Positions 27,516 through 36,800 of a DNA stretch of 64,000 nucleotides are shown one piece after another (the first letter of the stretch is position 1; each line of letters opens with the position of its first letter). Source of the stretch: Flavobacteriales bacterium UBA2669 (GTDB lineage: Bacteria > Bacteroidota > Bacteroidia > Flavobacteriales_E > Vicingaceae). Location of the stretch: the NCBI GenBank assembly GCA_002359215.1, contig DEMN01000006.1, forward strand, positions 383,542 to 447,541. Direction: 5' to 3'. The notes under the pieces are model-generated. The model searched no databases. It was not told the DNA's origin and was given only the letters and a program-made list of their open reading frames with translations. The position numbers and the translations under genes were made by a program.

Positions 27516-27983
27516 TTAATTTTTAAAATCATTACTAATAACAACAGGAACAAATTTAGAAGCGTTGCCTTTATTAATGATTATATCACGCACAATTGTA
27601 GAATTTATTGCAGAGAGCTCTGGAGTTGTTTGAAAAAAAATAGTTTCTATATTAGCATGAAGGTATTGATTCATTTGTGCAATGTTGCTTTCAAAACCAT
27701 AATCAGCACTGTTTCTTAATCCTCTAACAATAAAATTGGCATTTTCTTTTTTACAAAAATCAACTGTTAAACCTTGGTAGCTTTTTACTTCCACTTTGGA
27801 TTCATCGGCAAAAACTTGTTTTATCCATTTTTCACGTTGCTCTAAGGAGAATAAATATTTTTTGTTGGTGTTGATACCAATGCCAACTATTATTTTATCG
27901 AAAAGCGGTAGAGCTCTTCTAATAATGTTTTCATGACCTATGGTTATTGGATCGAATGAACCCGGGAATAAAGCAATTTTCAT
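27516..27983 (-). CDS. coaD: Phosphopantetheine adenylyltransferase
   Basis: CoaD transfers AMP to 4'-phosphopantetheine, the penultimate step of CoA synthesis. The 155-aa protein is family length and has the nucleotidyltransferase motif LFPGSFDPITIGHENII, NANFIVRGLRNSADYGFE, and TTPELSAINSTIVRDI in place of the usual ISSTxVRE. It lies between the oppC-like permease (41-bp gap) and the TlpA-like gene (3-bp gap) on the same strand. Confidence 0.96.
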   Translation of the reverse strand: MKIALFPGSFDPITIGHENIIRRALPLFDKIIVGIGINTNKKYLFSLEQREKWIKQVFADESKVEVKSYQGLTVDFCKKENANFIVRGLRNSADYGFESNIAQMNQYLHANIETIFFQTTPELSAINSTIVRDIIINKGNASKFVPVVISNDFKN

Positions 27984-28024
27984 AAACTATGGTTTGAAAA
28001 AATTTATAAAGCAAAAATAAGCTT

Positions 28025-29359
28025 TTATTTTTTCAATTTTGGATTCATGGCGTCTGTTAAACCTTCACCAATTAGGTTGTAAATGGTAACGGTTATAAAG
28101 ATAGCGAAACCAGGAATTATAGCCAGCCACCAAGCTGAAGAAACTGCTCTGGCTTTAGAAAGCATAGAACCCCAAGTAATTGTTTCTGCGGGAACACCAA
28201 CACCAATAAATGATAAGGTAGATTCAATTAAGATAGCAGAAGCAATTCCGAAAGCAATAGCTATTAAAACTGGTGATAGCGCATTTGGTAAAGCATGTTT
28301 AACAATAATTCTCCACTCTTTGTAACCAAGAGCATTAGCAGCCTCAATAAACTCTAAATTCCGAATTCTTAATAATTCAGCACGTGTAAATCTTGCTATT
28401 CCTGTCCAGGTTGTTAATCCAATAATTACCATTACAATAAAAATAGAAGGTTTAGCAACTACTGCAGCAATAGAAATAATTAAAAATAATTGAGGAATAG
28501 AAACAACAATTTCTATTAATCTGCTTATTAATATGTCTATAGGGATGCTAATTTCTTTTACCTTAAACGGTAATTTTTTAGCCAATGAAGCAATAAGTTT
28601 AAATATATAAATAATAGCAATAAAAAGTAAGATGCTTAGTAAAAATTCCCACATAAAACTGCCAAAAGAGCTGCCTATAGCATCTGCTAAAGCATAAGAA
28701 CGAGTTCCAAAAGCATAGAAAACAGCCAATATAAAACCTATTACATAAAGTAGGATAGAGATAATGCTCATTTTTAATTTTTCATCACCATAATATCCAG
28801 CTACGGCACCAAAAAAGATTCCGATAATAGCAGCAATTCCCATAGAAACTAACCCTACTAAAAGAGCAATACGTGTTCCGTGTATCATCCCGGCCAATAC
28901 ATCATGTCCTAAATCATCCGTGCCCAACCAATGTTTCCAACTTGTTGACTCAACATTTTGATCATCAAAAGGACCTACCCATGTATTAGAAACATCAATA
29001 TTTCTAGGTAAGTAGGGAACGGGAGGCCAAACCACCCAATCATATTTTAAACCTCTCCAAGAAACATTTCTAAATTCATCATGCCAATCGGAAAAGCCTA
29101 AATCAACAGCATATTCTTTCATTACAGGGAAATATACGTTTCCGTTGTATTTAGCAACAAGTGGCTTTTCATTAGCTATAAAATCAGCAAATAAAGCAAT
29201 GAAAATGAAAATAAATACAACTCGTAATGAATAAACAGCAATTTTATTTTTTTTGAACTGTTGCCTAACAATTTTCCAATAACTTTCGTTATTATTTTGA
29301 AGAATGAGGGTATTCGCTTCTCTATTTTTTCTCCTATTGAATAAATTAAACAAGTTCAT
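28025..29359 (-). CDS. ABC peptide/oligopeptide transporter permease (OppC/DppC family)
   Basis: This 444-aa inner-membrane permease has an N-terminal helix (about 38-60), a long extracytoplasmic segment containing WLGTDDLGHDVLAGMIHGTR, and a second set of helices. The EAA loop, ELLRIRNLEFIEAANALGY, contacts the ATPase. It is clearly longer than the roughly 300-aa E. coli OppC; an extra paired-helix insert lies about residues 195-265. It is 3 bp from the OppB-like gene. No ATP-binding subunits are adjacent; they must be encoded elsewhere. Confidence 0.9.
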   Translation of the reverse strand: MNLFNLFNRRKNREANTLILQNNNESYWKIVRQQFKKNKIAVYSLRVVFIFIFIALFADFIANEKPLVAKYNGNVYFPVMKEYAVDLGFSDWHDEFRNVSWRGLKYDWVVWPPVPYLPRNIDVSNTWVGPFDDQNVESTSWKHWLGTDDLGHDVLAGMIHGTRIALLVGLVSMGIAAIIGIFFGAVAGYYGDEKLKMSIISILLYVIGFILAVFYAFGTRSYALADAIGSSFGSFMWEFLLSILLFIAIIYIFKLIASLAKKLPFKVKEISIPIDILISRLIEIVVSIPQLFLIISIAAVVAKPSIFIVMVIIGLTTWTGIARFTRAELLRIRNLEFIEAANALGYKEWRIIVKHALPNALSPVLIAIAFGIASAILIESTLSFIGVGVPAETITWGSMLSKARAVSSAWWLAIIPGFAIFITVTIYNLIGEGLTDAMNPKLKK

Positions 29360-29362
29360 AGA

Positions 29363-30793
29363 TTAAGATTTTTTATTAGAAAAGGAAATTCTTGGGTCAA
29401 CAAAAGCATACATAATATCTGCTATTAAAATACCTACTAGGGTAAGTATGGAAGAAAACATTAATACCGTAAATACAATAGGGTAATCTCTTTGGAAAAT
29501 TGCTTGCAAGGTAAGTTGTCCCATTCCTGGAATGGAGAAAATTACCTCAATAATGAAGGAGCCTGAAATAGCAGCAGGGAAAATATTAGCAAATAAAGTA
29601 ATGATTGGTATTAATGAATTTCTAAACGCATGTTTCCAAATTACTACTTGTTTTTTTAAGCCTTTTGCACGAGCAGTTCTGATGTAGTCCATTTCCAATA
29701 CATTTAACATCCCTCCACGCATTTGTCTGGAAATAAATGCAAATGAAGCATAAGTTAAACAGAATAATGGTAAAATAAAATGGTAAGCCGTTTCAAAAAA
29801 TCTATCCCAATAAGGAGCAGATTTTGGCAATTCTCCTAAACCATGTGTAGGAAACCATCCTAAACCATCTCCGTCACCAAGATATTGAATAAGCATGGTA
29901 GCTATCCAGAAGTTGGGTAAAGAATAAAGTAAAAATAAGCCTGTGGTAATAATTTTTTCAGAAGTTTTTCCTTTGTCCACAGCAGATTTAACCCCAAGGG
30001 GAACAGCGACAATATAGGCTATAATTATGGAAAGAATACTCAAAATCATAGACCATTTTAAAGCATCGAATATTTTTGAGCTAACGGGTCTTTTATCTTG
30101 GTAAGAAATTCCAAATTCTCCAACAATAAAATTAGATATCCAATTGTGATATTGGTTGTTAAATCCATAAATATGAATAGTGGGGATGTATCTATTAATA
30201 ATTTTTTTGTTATAGATGAGGTGTTCAAAACTGTTTTTTAATTCAAAAAAATCTGTTTCAACAGTTTTTTTAATGTTGCTATCTTTAAAGATATCAAACT
30301 CTACAGTTTCTATAATTTGTTTAATCTCATTTTCATTGTGTGTTAAGTATAGAGAATTAAGGTTGTCTTTAATGTTTCTTAATTTAGATGAGTTCTCATC
30401 AGAAGGCATTATTTCAAAAACCTTAAATTCTAAAGCTCTTAATGCTTGGTAATAAGTAGAAACATTTTTCCATATACCATATTCGTAAGATAACCTTTGA
30501 AGTGTTTCTCTATGGGCTTTTTTTGGTATTTTATAAAGGGTGTCAGGATATGTTTTGTTGGTAAATGAAAAATAGAATAGGGGAAGATCAAAGCCCAATT
30601 CTTTTCTTTTTTCGTTATAGGTTTTTTCGCTAGCTAACTTTTCACCGGATCTTCCTTCTCCACCAACATTTTGGTTCAGCATGGTTTCTACCGGGTCTCC
30701 AGGAGCGTTAATACTTATCACAAATGTTAAAAGTGAAATTACAATTAACGTTGGGATAAAAATTAAGATTCTTTTAAAAATATACTTTAACAT
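29363..30793 (-). CDS. ABC peptide/oligopeptide transporter permease (OppB/DppB family)
   Basis: This 476-aa permease begins with the usual membrane helix and LLTFVISINAPGDPVETML. A polar, helix-rich insert of roughly 150 residues (about 75-215) precedes the core permease helices, while E. coli OppB has only about 306 aa. The core region has ISYQDKRPVSSKIFDALKWS, LGWFPTHGLG and the EAA loop MDYIRTARAKGLKKQVVIWK. The insert would project into the periplasm and may dock the binding protein. It lies between the binding-protein gene (76-bp gap) and the OppC-like gene (3-bp gap). Confidence 0.9.
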   Translation of the reverse strand: MLKYIFKRILIFIPTLIVISLLTFVISINAPGDPVETMLNQNVGGEGRSGEKLASEKTYNEKRKELGFDLPLFYFSFTNKTYPDTLYKIPKKAHRETLQRLSYEYGIWKNVSTYYQALRALEFKVFEIMPSDENSSKLRNIKDNLNSLYLTHNENEIKQIIETVEFDIFKDSNIKKTVETDFFELKNSFEHLIYNKKIINRYIPTIHIYGFNNQYHNWISNFIVGEFGISYQDKRPVSSKIFDALKWSMILSILSIIIAYIVAVPLGVKSAVDKGKTSEKIITTGLFLLYSLPNFWIATMLIQYLGDGDGLGWFPTHGLGELPKSAPYWDRFFETAYHFILPLFCLTYASFAFISRQMRGGMLNVLEMDYIRTARAKGLKKQVVIWKHAFRNSLIPIITLFANIFPAAISGSFIIEVIFSIPGMGQLTLQAIFQRDYPIVFTVLMFSSILTLVGILIADIMYAFVDPRISFSNKKS

Positions 30794-30869
30794 TTCCTTT
30801 TCCTTAGCTTAATAAAAGCACCTTTTAAATTGTTATTTTAAAATTTGGGTGTAAATATAACAACTTATT

Positions 30870-32642
30870 TTAGTTTACCGCACTTGCTTGTTGAGTAGAA
30901 AAACCACTTACTCTATAACCCGGTCTCATAGGACTAGTTTCAGCATTAGAAAATCTTTTGTGAATAGCAATTTTTTCTTTAGGGTAATATAAAAAAATGT
31001 AAGAGCATTCATCATGAAGTATCTTTTGAAATCTATGGTTTAACACAGCTCTTTTGTCATCATCTAATGTAATTCTAATAGAATCTATCAATGCATCTGT
31101 TTGGTCGTTACCAAATCCGGTATAGTTAGAACCACCATTATAAGAGGCTGTATGATAAATTTGTTTATGATCGGTTGGTATAGGTGTACTAATCCAAGCT
31201 CCATAATACATGTCAAAATCGTGTTGTTTAGTGCTTTCTAAGAAAATAGACCAATCTTGAGATAATACATTAACGGTAATACCTACTTTTCTGGCTTCTT
31301 CTTGTAATAACAAACCAACAGCTTTTCTGCTATCATTTCCTTGGTTATATAGGTAGTTAAATTCAAAATTCACTTTCTGACCATTAATAACATTATCTAA
31401 AATGCCATCATTATTAGAATCTTTCCAACCTGCTTCTGCTAATAAAGTTTTTGCTTTTTCAACATTGTAAGGGTAAGGAGTAATGTTATTGTTGTATTGT
31501 TTTGTTTTTGCAGGATGAATAGGTCCTATTGCTTTTTCTCCATAGCCTAAAACCACCACTTCAATAATTTTATCTACATCTACTAAATGAGCTAAAGCTT
31601 GTCTGGTTCTTTTATCAGAAAACATAGGTTTTCTAACGTTTAAACCTAAATAAGTATATGCCATTTGAGGAGGAGTATGAGCAATAAAGTTTTTAACGAA
31701 TTTGTCAGACTTAGGTAAATATTGGAAGTCTTGAGGTTTAATGCCTCTCATTACATCAACTTTTCCAGCAATAAGTGCTTCTTTAGCGGTAGTTTGATCA
31801 TTAATAGTTTGATAAATAATTTCAGGAGGATATACCTCAAAATGCATTCCTTTTCCTTTTAATTGATCTCCCCACCAATTTTCTTTTTTAGTAATAATTA
31901 ACTTTTGTCCGGTTTGCCATTCTTTTAATAAATAAGGGCCACAACCTTGAATAAATTTAGGATCTCTTTGGTATTTTTCTGAATTAAAATCTGTTGCGAA
32001 TTCTACAATTTTAGGGTTGGTAGCTAATTCAGATGCATTTTCGGCAAGTTGTTTAATAGTAAATTCATCCATTAAACCTTTAGGGTCATAAATATGTCTT
32101 GGCATTAGATCAATATCACCACTTTGTACTTCGGCAAGAATATAAACATCTTTACAAATAAATGTAAATTTAAGAGGATCATCCTCATAAAATTTCATAT
32201 CCTCAATAAATTCAAAATAGGGTTTGTTGTTTAAGTTGTCAACTTTTGGGTTTTTAATAACTTTTAAAGCAAATTCAACATCTTTAGCAGTAATTTGCTC
32301 ACCATTATCCCATCTAGCTTCAGGTCTAATTCTATAAGTAATTAACATTCCGCCATCTTCAGTTTCTTCAATTTCTGGTCTGCTTTCAGCAACTACAGGT
32401 ACTAATTCTAATGTTTCAAAATCAATTTCTAATAATGAGTAAAATATATTTGATAAGATATAGCCGGCACCTGCATCAGAATAATTAATTGGGTTAAGCA
32501 TCTGAGCATCTGATAATTCATGACTAGTTACTACCGGGTTTACGTTAACTTCTTTTGTTCCGTTATTGTCTCCACCTCCGCAAGATAGCATTGTAAATGA
32601 TGTTGAAGCAATTGCTAAAGATAAAATATATTTAAGTTTCAT
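30870..32642 (-). CDS. ABC transporter substrate-binding lipoprotein (OppA/DppA, SBP family 5)
   Basis: This 590-aa lipoprotein has a lipobox ending LSC-GGG at about residue 21. The family 5 solute-binding fold follows, with YRIRPEARWDNGEQITAKDV, QKLIITKKENWWGD and LAHLVDVDKIIEVVVLGYGE. It would capture peptides or similar ligands in the periplasm for the two permeases encoded downstream. A calcium-loop-like DSNNDGILDN (about residues 410-420) is visible. A minus-strand TATATTTG box lies 34 bp upstream. Confidence 0.93.
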   Translation of the reverse strand: MKLKYILSLAIASTSFTMLSCGGGDNNGTKEVNVNPVVTSHELSDAQMLNPINYSDAGAGYILSNIFYSLLEIDFETLELVPVVAESRPEIEETEDGGMLITYRIRPEARWDNGEQITAKDVEFALKVIKNPKVDNLNNKPYFEFIEDMKFYEDDPLKFTFICKDVYILAEVQSGDIDLMPRHIYDPKGLMDEFTIKQLAENASELATNPKIVEFATDFNSEKYQRDPKFIQGCGPYLLKEWQTGQKLIITKKENWWGDQLKGKGMHFEVYPPEIIYQTINDQTTAKEALIAGKVDVMRGIKPQDFQYLPKSDKFVKNFIAHTPPQMAYTYLGLNVRKPMFSDKRTRQALAHLVDVDKIIEVVVLGYGEKAIGPIHPAKTKQYNNNITPYPYNVEKAKTLLAEAGWKDSNNDGILDNVINGQKVNFEFNYLYNQGNDSRKAVGLLLQEEARKVGITVNVLSQDWSIFLESTKQHDFDMYYGAWISTPIPTDHKQIYHTASYNGGSNYTGFGNDQTDALIDSIRITLDDDKRAVLNHRFQKILHDECSYIFLYYPKEKIAIHKRFSNAETSPMRPGYRVSGFSTQQASAVN

Positions 32643-32676
32643 AAAATAGATTTTTTTAAGATTTTTTTTTGAGCAA

Positions 32677-32684
32677 CAAATATA
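32677..32684 (-). promoter_or_regulatory. TATATTTG -7 box of the SBP gene
   Basis: A minus-strand TAnnTTTG match 34 bp before the SBP start. A second match (TATTTTTG, 32718-32725) lies farther up. Neither has an ideally spaced -33 TTG. This is part of the 388-bp gap 32643-33030, which also holds the prmA promoter and leader; 32726-32884 shows only AT-rich sequence. Confidence 0.4.
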
Positions 32685-32888
32685 GGATTACAACTTGATT
32701 TTAAAAATGATTTTAGACAAAAATACTTTTTGGAAGGACGAAGAAGAGGGTAATCTTTAATTTACAATAAATTAGAGTTTATAAAATTAAGTTAATATTA
32801 GGATAATATTTTATTAATAAATAAATTAAATCATTATTTAAAATGTTAGAATTACCTCTATATAAGTTTTTCATTCGTTTTGTGTAAG

Positions 32889-32922
32889 TTTGCCAGTGAA
32901 TAACTTATTTTGAATAAGTTTG
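32889..32922 (+). promoter_or_regulatory. prmA promoter with embedded palindrome
   Basis: TTTG (32889-32892), 22 bp, then TAAGTTTG (32915-32922). The perfect inverted repeat AACTTATT-TTG-AATAAGTT (32902-32920) fills the spacer and overlaps the -7 box, as an operator would. The -33 TTTG is itself the end of another TAAGTTTG (32885-32892). Confidence 0.55.
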
Positions 32923-32940
32923 AAGGAAAAGGTAAATTAC

Positions 32941-33030
32941 ATGAAACGACCCTATAAAAAATCCATAATAAGGTAATGATTAAACAAGGAGTTGCATGTG
33001 ACCAAGGTTACTAAAAATATAACTTAACAC
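32941..33030 (+). other. Leader element A (shared with the giant SPOR gene)
   Basis: The 90-bp prmA leader starts with ATGAAACGA (32941), contains GAGTTGCATGTG (32989-33000) and ends AACAC just before the prmA ATG. The same three blocks at spacing within three bases occur before the gene at 38516. The first ATG opens an 11-codon frame (MKRPYKKSIIR). The ATG inside the second block is followed at once by TGA, so it is not a protein start. Confidence 0.6.
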
Positions 33031-33861
33031 ATGAACTATATTCAATTTTTAGCAAAGGTTTCTCCATTAGTTATGGGGAGAGAAATTTTAGTAGCAGAAC
33101 TTGCCGAAATTGGTTTTGAGAGTTTTGTAGATACAGAAGATGGTTTTGAAGCTTATATTCAAGAAGCTGATTTTGATGAAAGTAATATTGAACAAATCAG
33201 TTTGTTATCTAATGAAGAATTTGAGATTGAATATACTATTAATAAAATCGCTCAACAAAATTGGAATGAACAGTGGGAAAAAAGTTTTGATCCCATTTTT
33301 GTAGATGAAAAGTGCATGATTAGAGCTCCATTTCATGAAAAACCGACAGATAATGTAATAGATATTATTATTGAACCCAAAATGTCTTTTGGTACGGGAC
33401 ACCATGAAACCACGCATTTAATAGTTAGTCGTTTGTTAAATTTAGATTTAATCGACAAAACTGTTTTAGACATGGGTTGTGGAACAGGGATTTTAGCCAT
33501 TTTGGCTAAGAAAAGAAATTGCGGCAAAGTTTTAGCAATTGATAATGATGAGTGGGCGTATACGAACTCCGTTGAAAATTGTGAACGTAATAATGTTGAT
33601 ATTGAAGTTGTTTTAGGAGATGTTAACCAAATTAAAAGCAATAAATTTGATGTGATTATTGCTAATATTAATAGAAATATATTATTAAGAGATATGTATT
33701 TTTATGCCGATGCTCTTAACATTAATGGAGTACTGTTGTTAAGTGGTTTTTTTTCTATTGATAAGGAGGTGTTAACCGAAGAAGCCAATAAATTAGGGTT
33801 GACTTTAATTTTTGAAAATACCAAAAATGAATGGACAATGTTGGAGTTTGTTAAAAAGTAA
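33031..33861 (+). CDS. prmA: Ribosomal protein L11 methyltransferase
   Basis: PrmA trimethylates ribosomal protein bL11 using S-adenosylmethionine. The 276-aa protein has the substrate-recognition N-terminal domain, then IIEPKMSFGTGHHETTHL, the SAM-binding motif VLDMGCGTGILAI and the post-motif FDVIIANINRNILL, where the family has NPPY/NILA. The giant gene at 33881 begins 20 bp downstream, so the two are probably one transcript. Expression starts from a palindrome-bearing promoter through leader element A. Confidence 0.95.
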   Translation: MNYIQFLAKVSPLVMGREILVAELAEIGFESFVDTEDGFEAYIQEADFDESNIEQISLLSNEEFEIEYTINKIAQQNWNEQWEKSFDPIFVDEKCMIRAPFHEKPTDNVIDIIIEPKMSFGTGHHETTHLIVSRLLNLDLIDKTVLDMGCGTGILAILAKKRNCGKVLAIDNDEWAYTNSVENCERNNVDIEVVLGDVNQIKSNKFDVIIANINRNILLRDMYFYADALNINGVLLLSGFFSIDKEVLTEEANKLGLTLIFENTKNEWTMLEFVKK

Positions 33862-33880
33862 AAAAATAATGATCTAAAAT

Positions 33881-36800
33881 ATGAAGAAGCTACTAACTTT
33901 ATTTTTAATACTATTATTTACACTTACTACTTACTCTCAAGTTAGTAAGATAAAGAGTTTTACCCCAGATTCAACTGAATTTTTTAATGAGATGGAATCT
34001 TTTTTAAGAGCTTCTAGAGATGGTGATGGTAAATATATTATGGATGAATTTTCGTGGCAATGGTATGGTGGTAAATTTTCAGATGAGCAAAGAAAAGATG
34101 TGTACAGAATTGCCAATTTAATGTTGTCAAACAAAAAGAAGGCCTTTCCTGATTTTAGTAATTATATTAAAACGATTTCATTTTTTGTAAACAGTAAATA
34201 CCAAACAGAAAGTAGCTTTTTTAGTTGGCAAAAAATATTAGAAAAACTTATATTAGGTGAAGCAACATCAAGATCAGCATCAACTGCAAGGAAGCAATTT
34301 GTCGATTACTTACAAGCATGTAATGATTTGTTTGAAAAAAATGCATTATATAGTTCGGCAGCAACCGAATGGAAATCAAACAACAGTAATTATACTTTTG
34401 GTTTTGATAGTCTCCCATTTATTGAATTTGAAGCATTAAATTTAACTTGTTATTCTAAAGGTGATAGCGCTGTAATATTCGATACTCGAGGCAGATATTA
34501 TCCGACAGAAGAAATTTGGTATGGAGAAGGAGGAAAAATAACTTGGGAAAGAGCAGGGTTTCCTAGTGATTCTGTTTATGCTGTGATTGATGATAAATAT
34601 AATATCTACCTCAAATCTCCTCAATACGAAGTAAATAATGTTACTTTTTATGACCTTTATTATTTTGATGAACCAATGAAGGGTGATGTGAGGGAAAAAG
34701 TATTGGCCAACATTACTGAAGAAAAAGCAACTTACCCGAGGTTTCAATCTGCAAATGCAAGATTGCAAATTAAGCAAATTGTAGATGGAGTAGATTATAT
34801 AGGCGGTTTTGCCTTACATGGAAATGAAGTGATAGGTAGAGGTGCAGGAGAAGACCAAGCACATGTTATTTTTTATAGAAAAGAACTGCCTTTTGTAAAA
34901 ATGTCATCTCAGGCATTTATTATTAAACCGGATAGGATAGTTTCAGAAAATTCTTCATTTACAATGTATTTAAAAGAAGATTCAATTTTTCATCCGGGTT
35001 TAATTTTTAAATTCTTCTTTGATAAAAGACAACTTAATTTAATTAGAGACAATAAAGGGTTAAAAAAAACACCTTATTCAAATTCTTATCATAAAATAGA
35101 TATGGATTTTGAATATTTAACTTGGGCAGTGGATTCACCAATGGTTCAGTTCAGAAACTTAGTAGGAGGAACTAAAACAGATGCAATGTTTATCTCTCAA
35201 GATTTTTTTAGAATGGATGCATATATGAGCTTTTTAGGAACAGGTACTCAACATCCTTTGTATGCTTTAAGAGTTTTAACACATAAACTGGATACAAATT
35301 TTATAACGCTTAGTCAATTAGCTAATCACATGAGATACTCCATAGAACAGTTAGAAGCATTTTTACTAGATTTATCTTATAAAGGGTTTATAATTTATGA
35401 TTATGAGAACAAAACTTTTATAGTGAAAGATAAATTGAAAAACTGGGTGAGTGCAAGTGGTGGAAATATTGATTATGATGTAATTGGGTTTTATTCTAAT
35501 ACAAAATCTCCAAATAATGCTACTTTGAGTTTGTTGAATTACGATGTGCAAATGAGGGGAGTAAAAAGTATTAATTTAAGTGATTCACAACAAGTAGTTA
35601 TTTATCCTACAAATAGAGAAATAACCCTTAAAAAGAACAGAGATTTTAAATTTAGTGGGGTGGTGCAAGCAGGTCGCTTTGATTTTATGGGGCATGATTT
35701 TTATTTTAAATATGATGATTTTAAAATTGACATGCCTAATGTAGATTCATTAAGAATTTATGCGGAAACAGGAAGAAGTGATGAATTTGGAAAACCAATT
35801 ATAAAACCAGTAAAGACTGTAATACAGCAAATTAATGGAGATTTATTAATTGACAAACCAACTAATAAGTCGGGAATAAAACCTTTTCATGAGTATCCAA
35901 TATTTAATAGTTTTAAAGATTCTTATGTGTTTTATGACAGAAAGTCTATACAGGGTGGGGTTTATCAGAAAGATGGCTTTTATTTTCATGTAGAACCTTT
36001 TACCATTGATAGTTTAGCTGATTTTGATAATGAATCTCTGCGTTTTGATGGAACACTCGTTTCAGGAGGTATTTTCCCTGATATAAAAGAAACACTTACA
36101 CTTCAATCTGACCATTCACTTGGGTTTATTAAAAAAACTCCACCAGGAGGAATGCCAATGTATGCAGGAAAAGGTGTGTTTAAAAATGATATTAATTTAA
36201 GTCATGAAGGACTTAGAGGGAATGGAGAGTTAGATTATATAGCATCAACAACGTATTCTGATAATTTTATTTTCTTTCCAGATTCAACAAAAGCTATTTC
36301 TCAACGATTTATTGTAAAAGAAAATCCAAATGCTATTGAGTTTCCACCAGTTGATGGAGAAAATGTAGCCATGTTTTGGAATCCGTCTCAAGAATATATG
36401 TCGCATAGTGTTATAGATAAACCTATTGCAATGTATGATATGAAATCTAAAATGCATGGAAAGACGATTATTGAACCAGATGGATTATCAGGTGATGGGA
36501 TTTTTGAATTTGAAAAAGCAGAGTTAGAAGCAAACCTTATTAAATTTAAATATGAAGATTTTAGTTCCGATACAGCTGATTTTAGGTTGAAAGATATTAC
36601 TGGAGATGGAGAAGCACTTGCCTTTTCTACTAAAAATGTAAATGCATTTGTTTCTTTTAAAGAAAGAAATGGAATATTTAAATCTAATGGAGATGGGTCT
36701 GTAATTAATTTTGAACCAATGAAGTATATCTGTTTTATGGATGAGTTTAAATGGTATATGGATAACGATAATATTGAACTTTCTGCGGGGAAACAAGAAG

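Noticed and set aside
28083..28325. Plus-strand ORF opposite the OppC-like gene
   Set aside because: It lies opposite conserved membrane helices and shows no protein-like pattern or promoter.
32643..32884. A small gene or ncRNA in the gap before prmA
   Set aside because: No frame with coding character and no stable hairpin; only AT-rich sequence and weak -7 boxes are seen.
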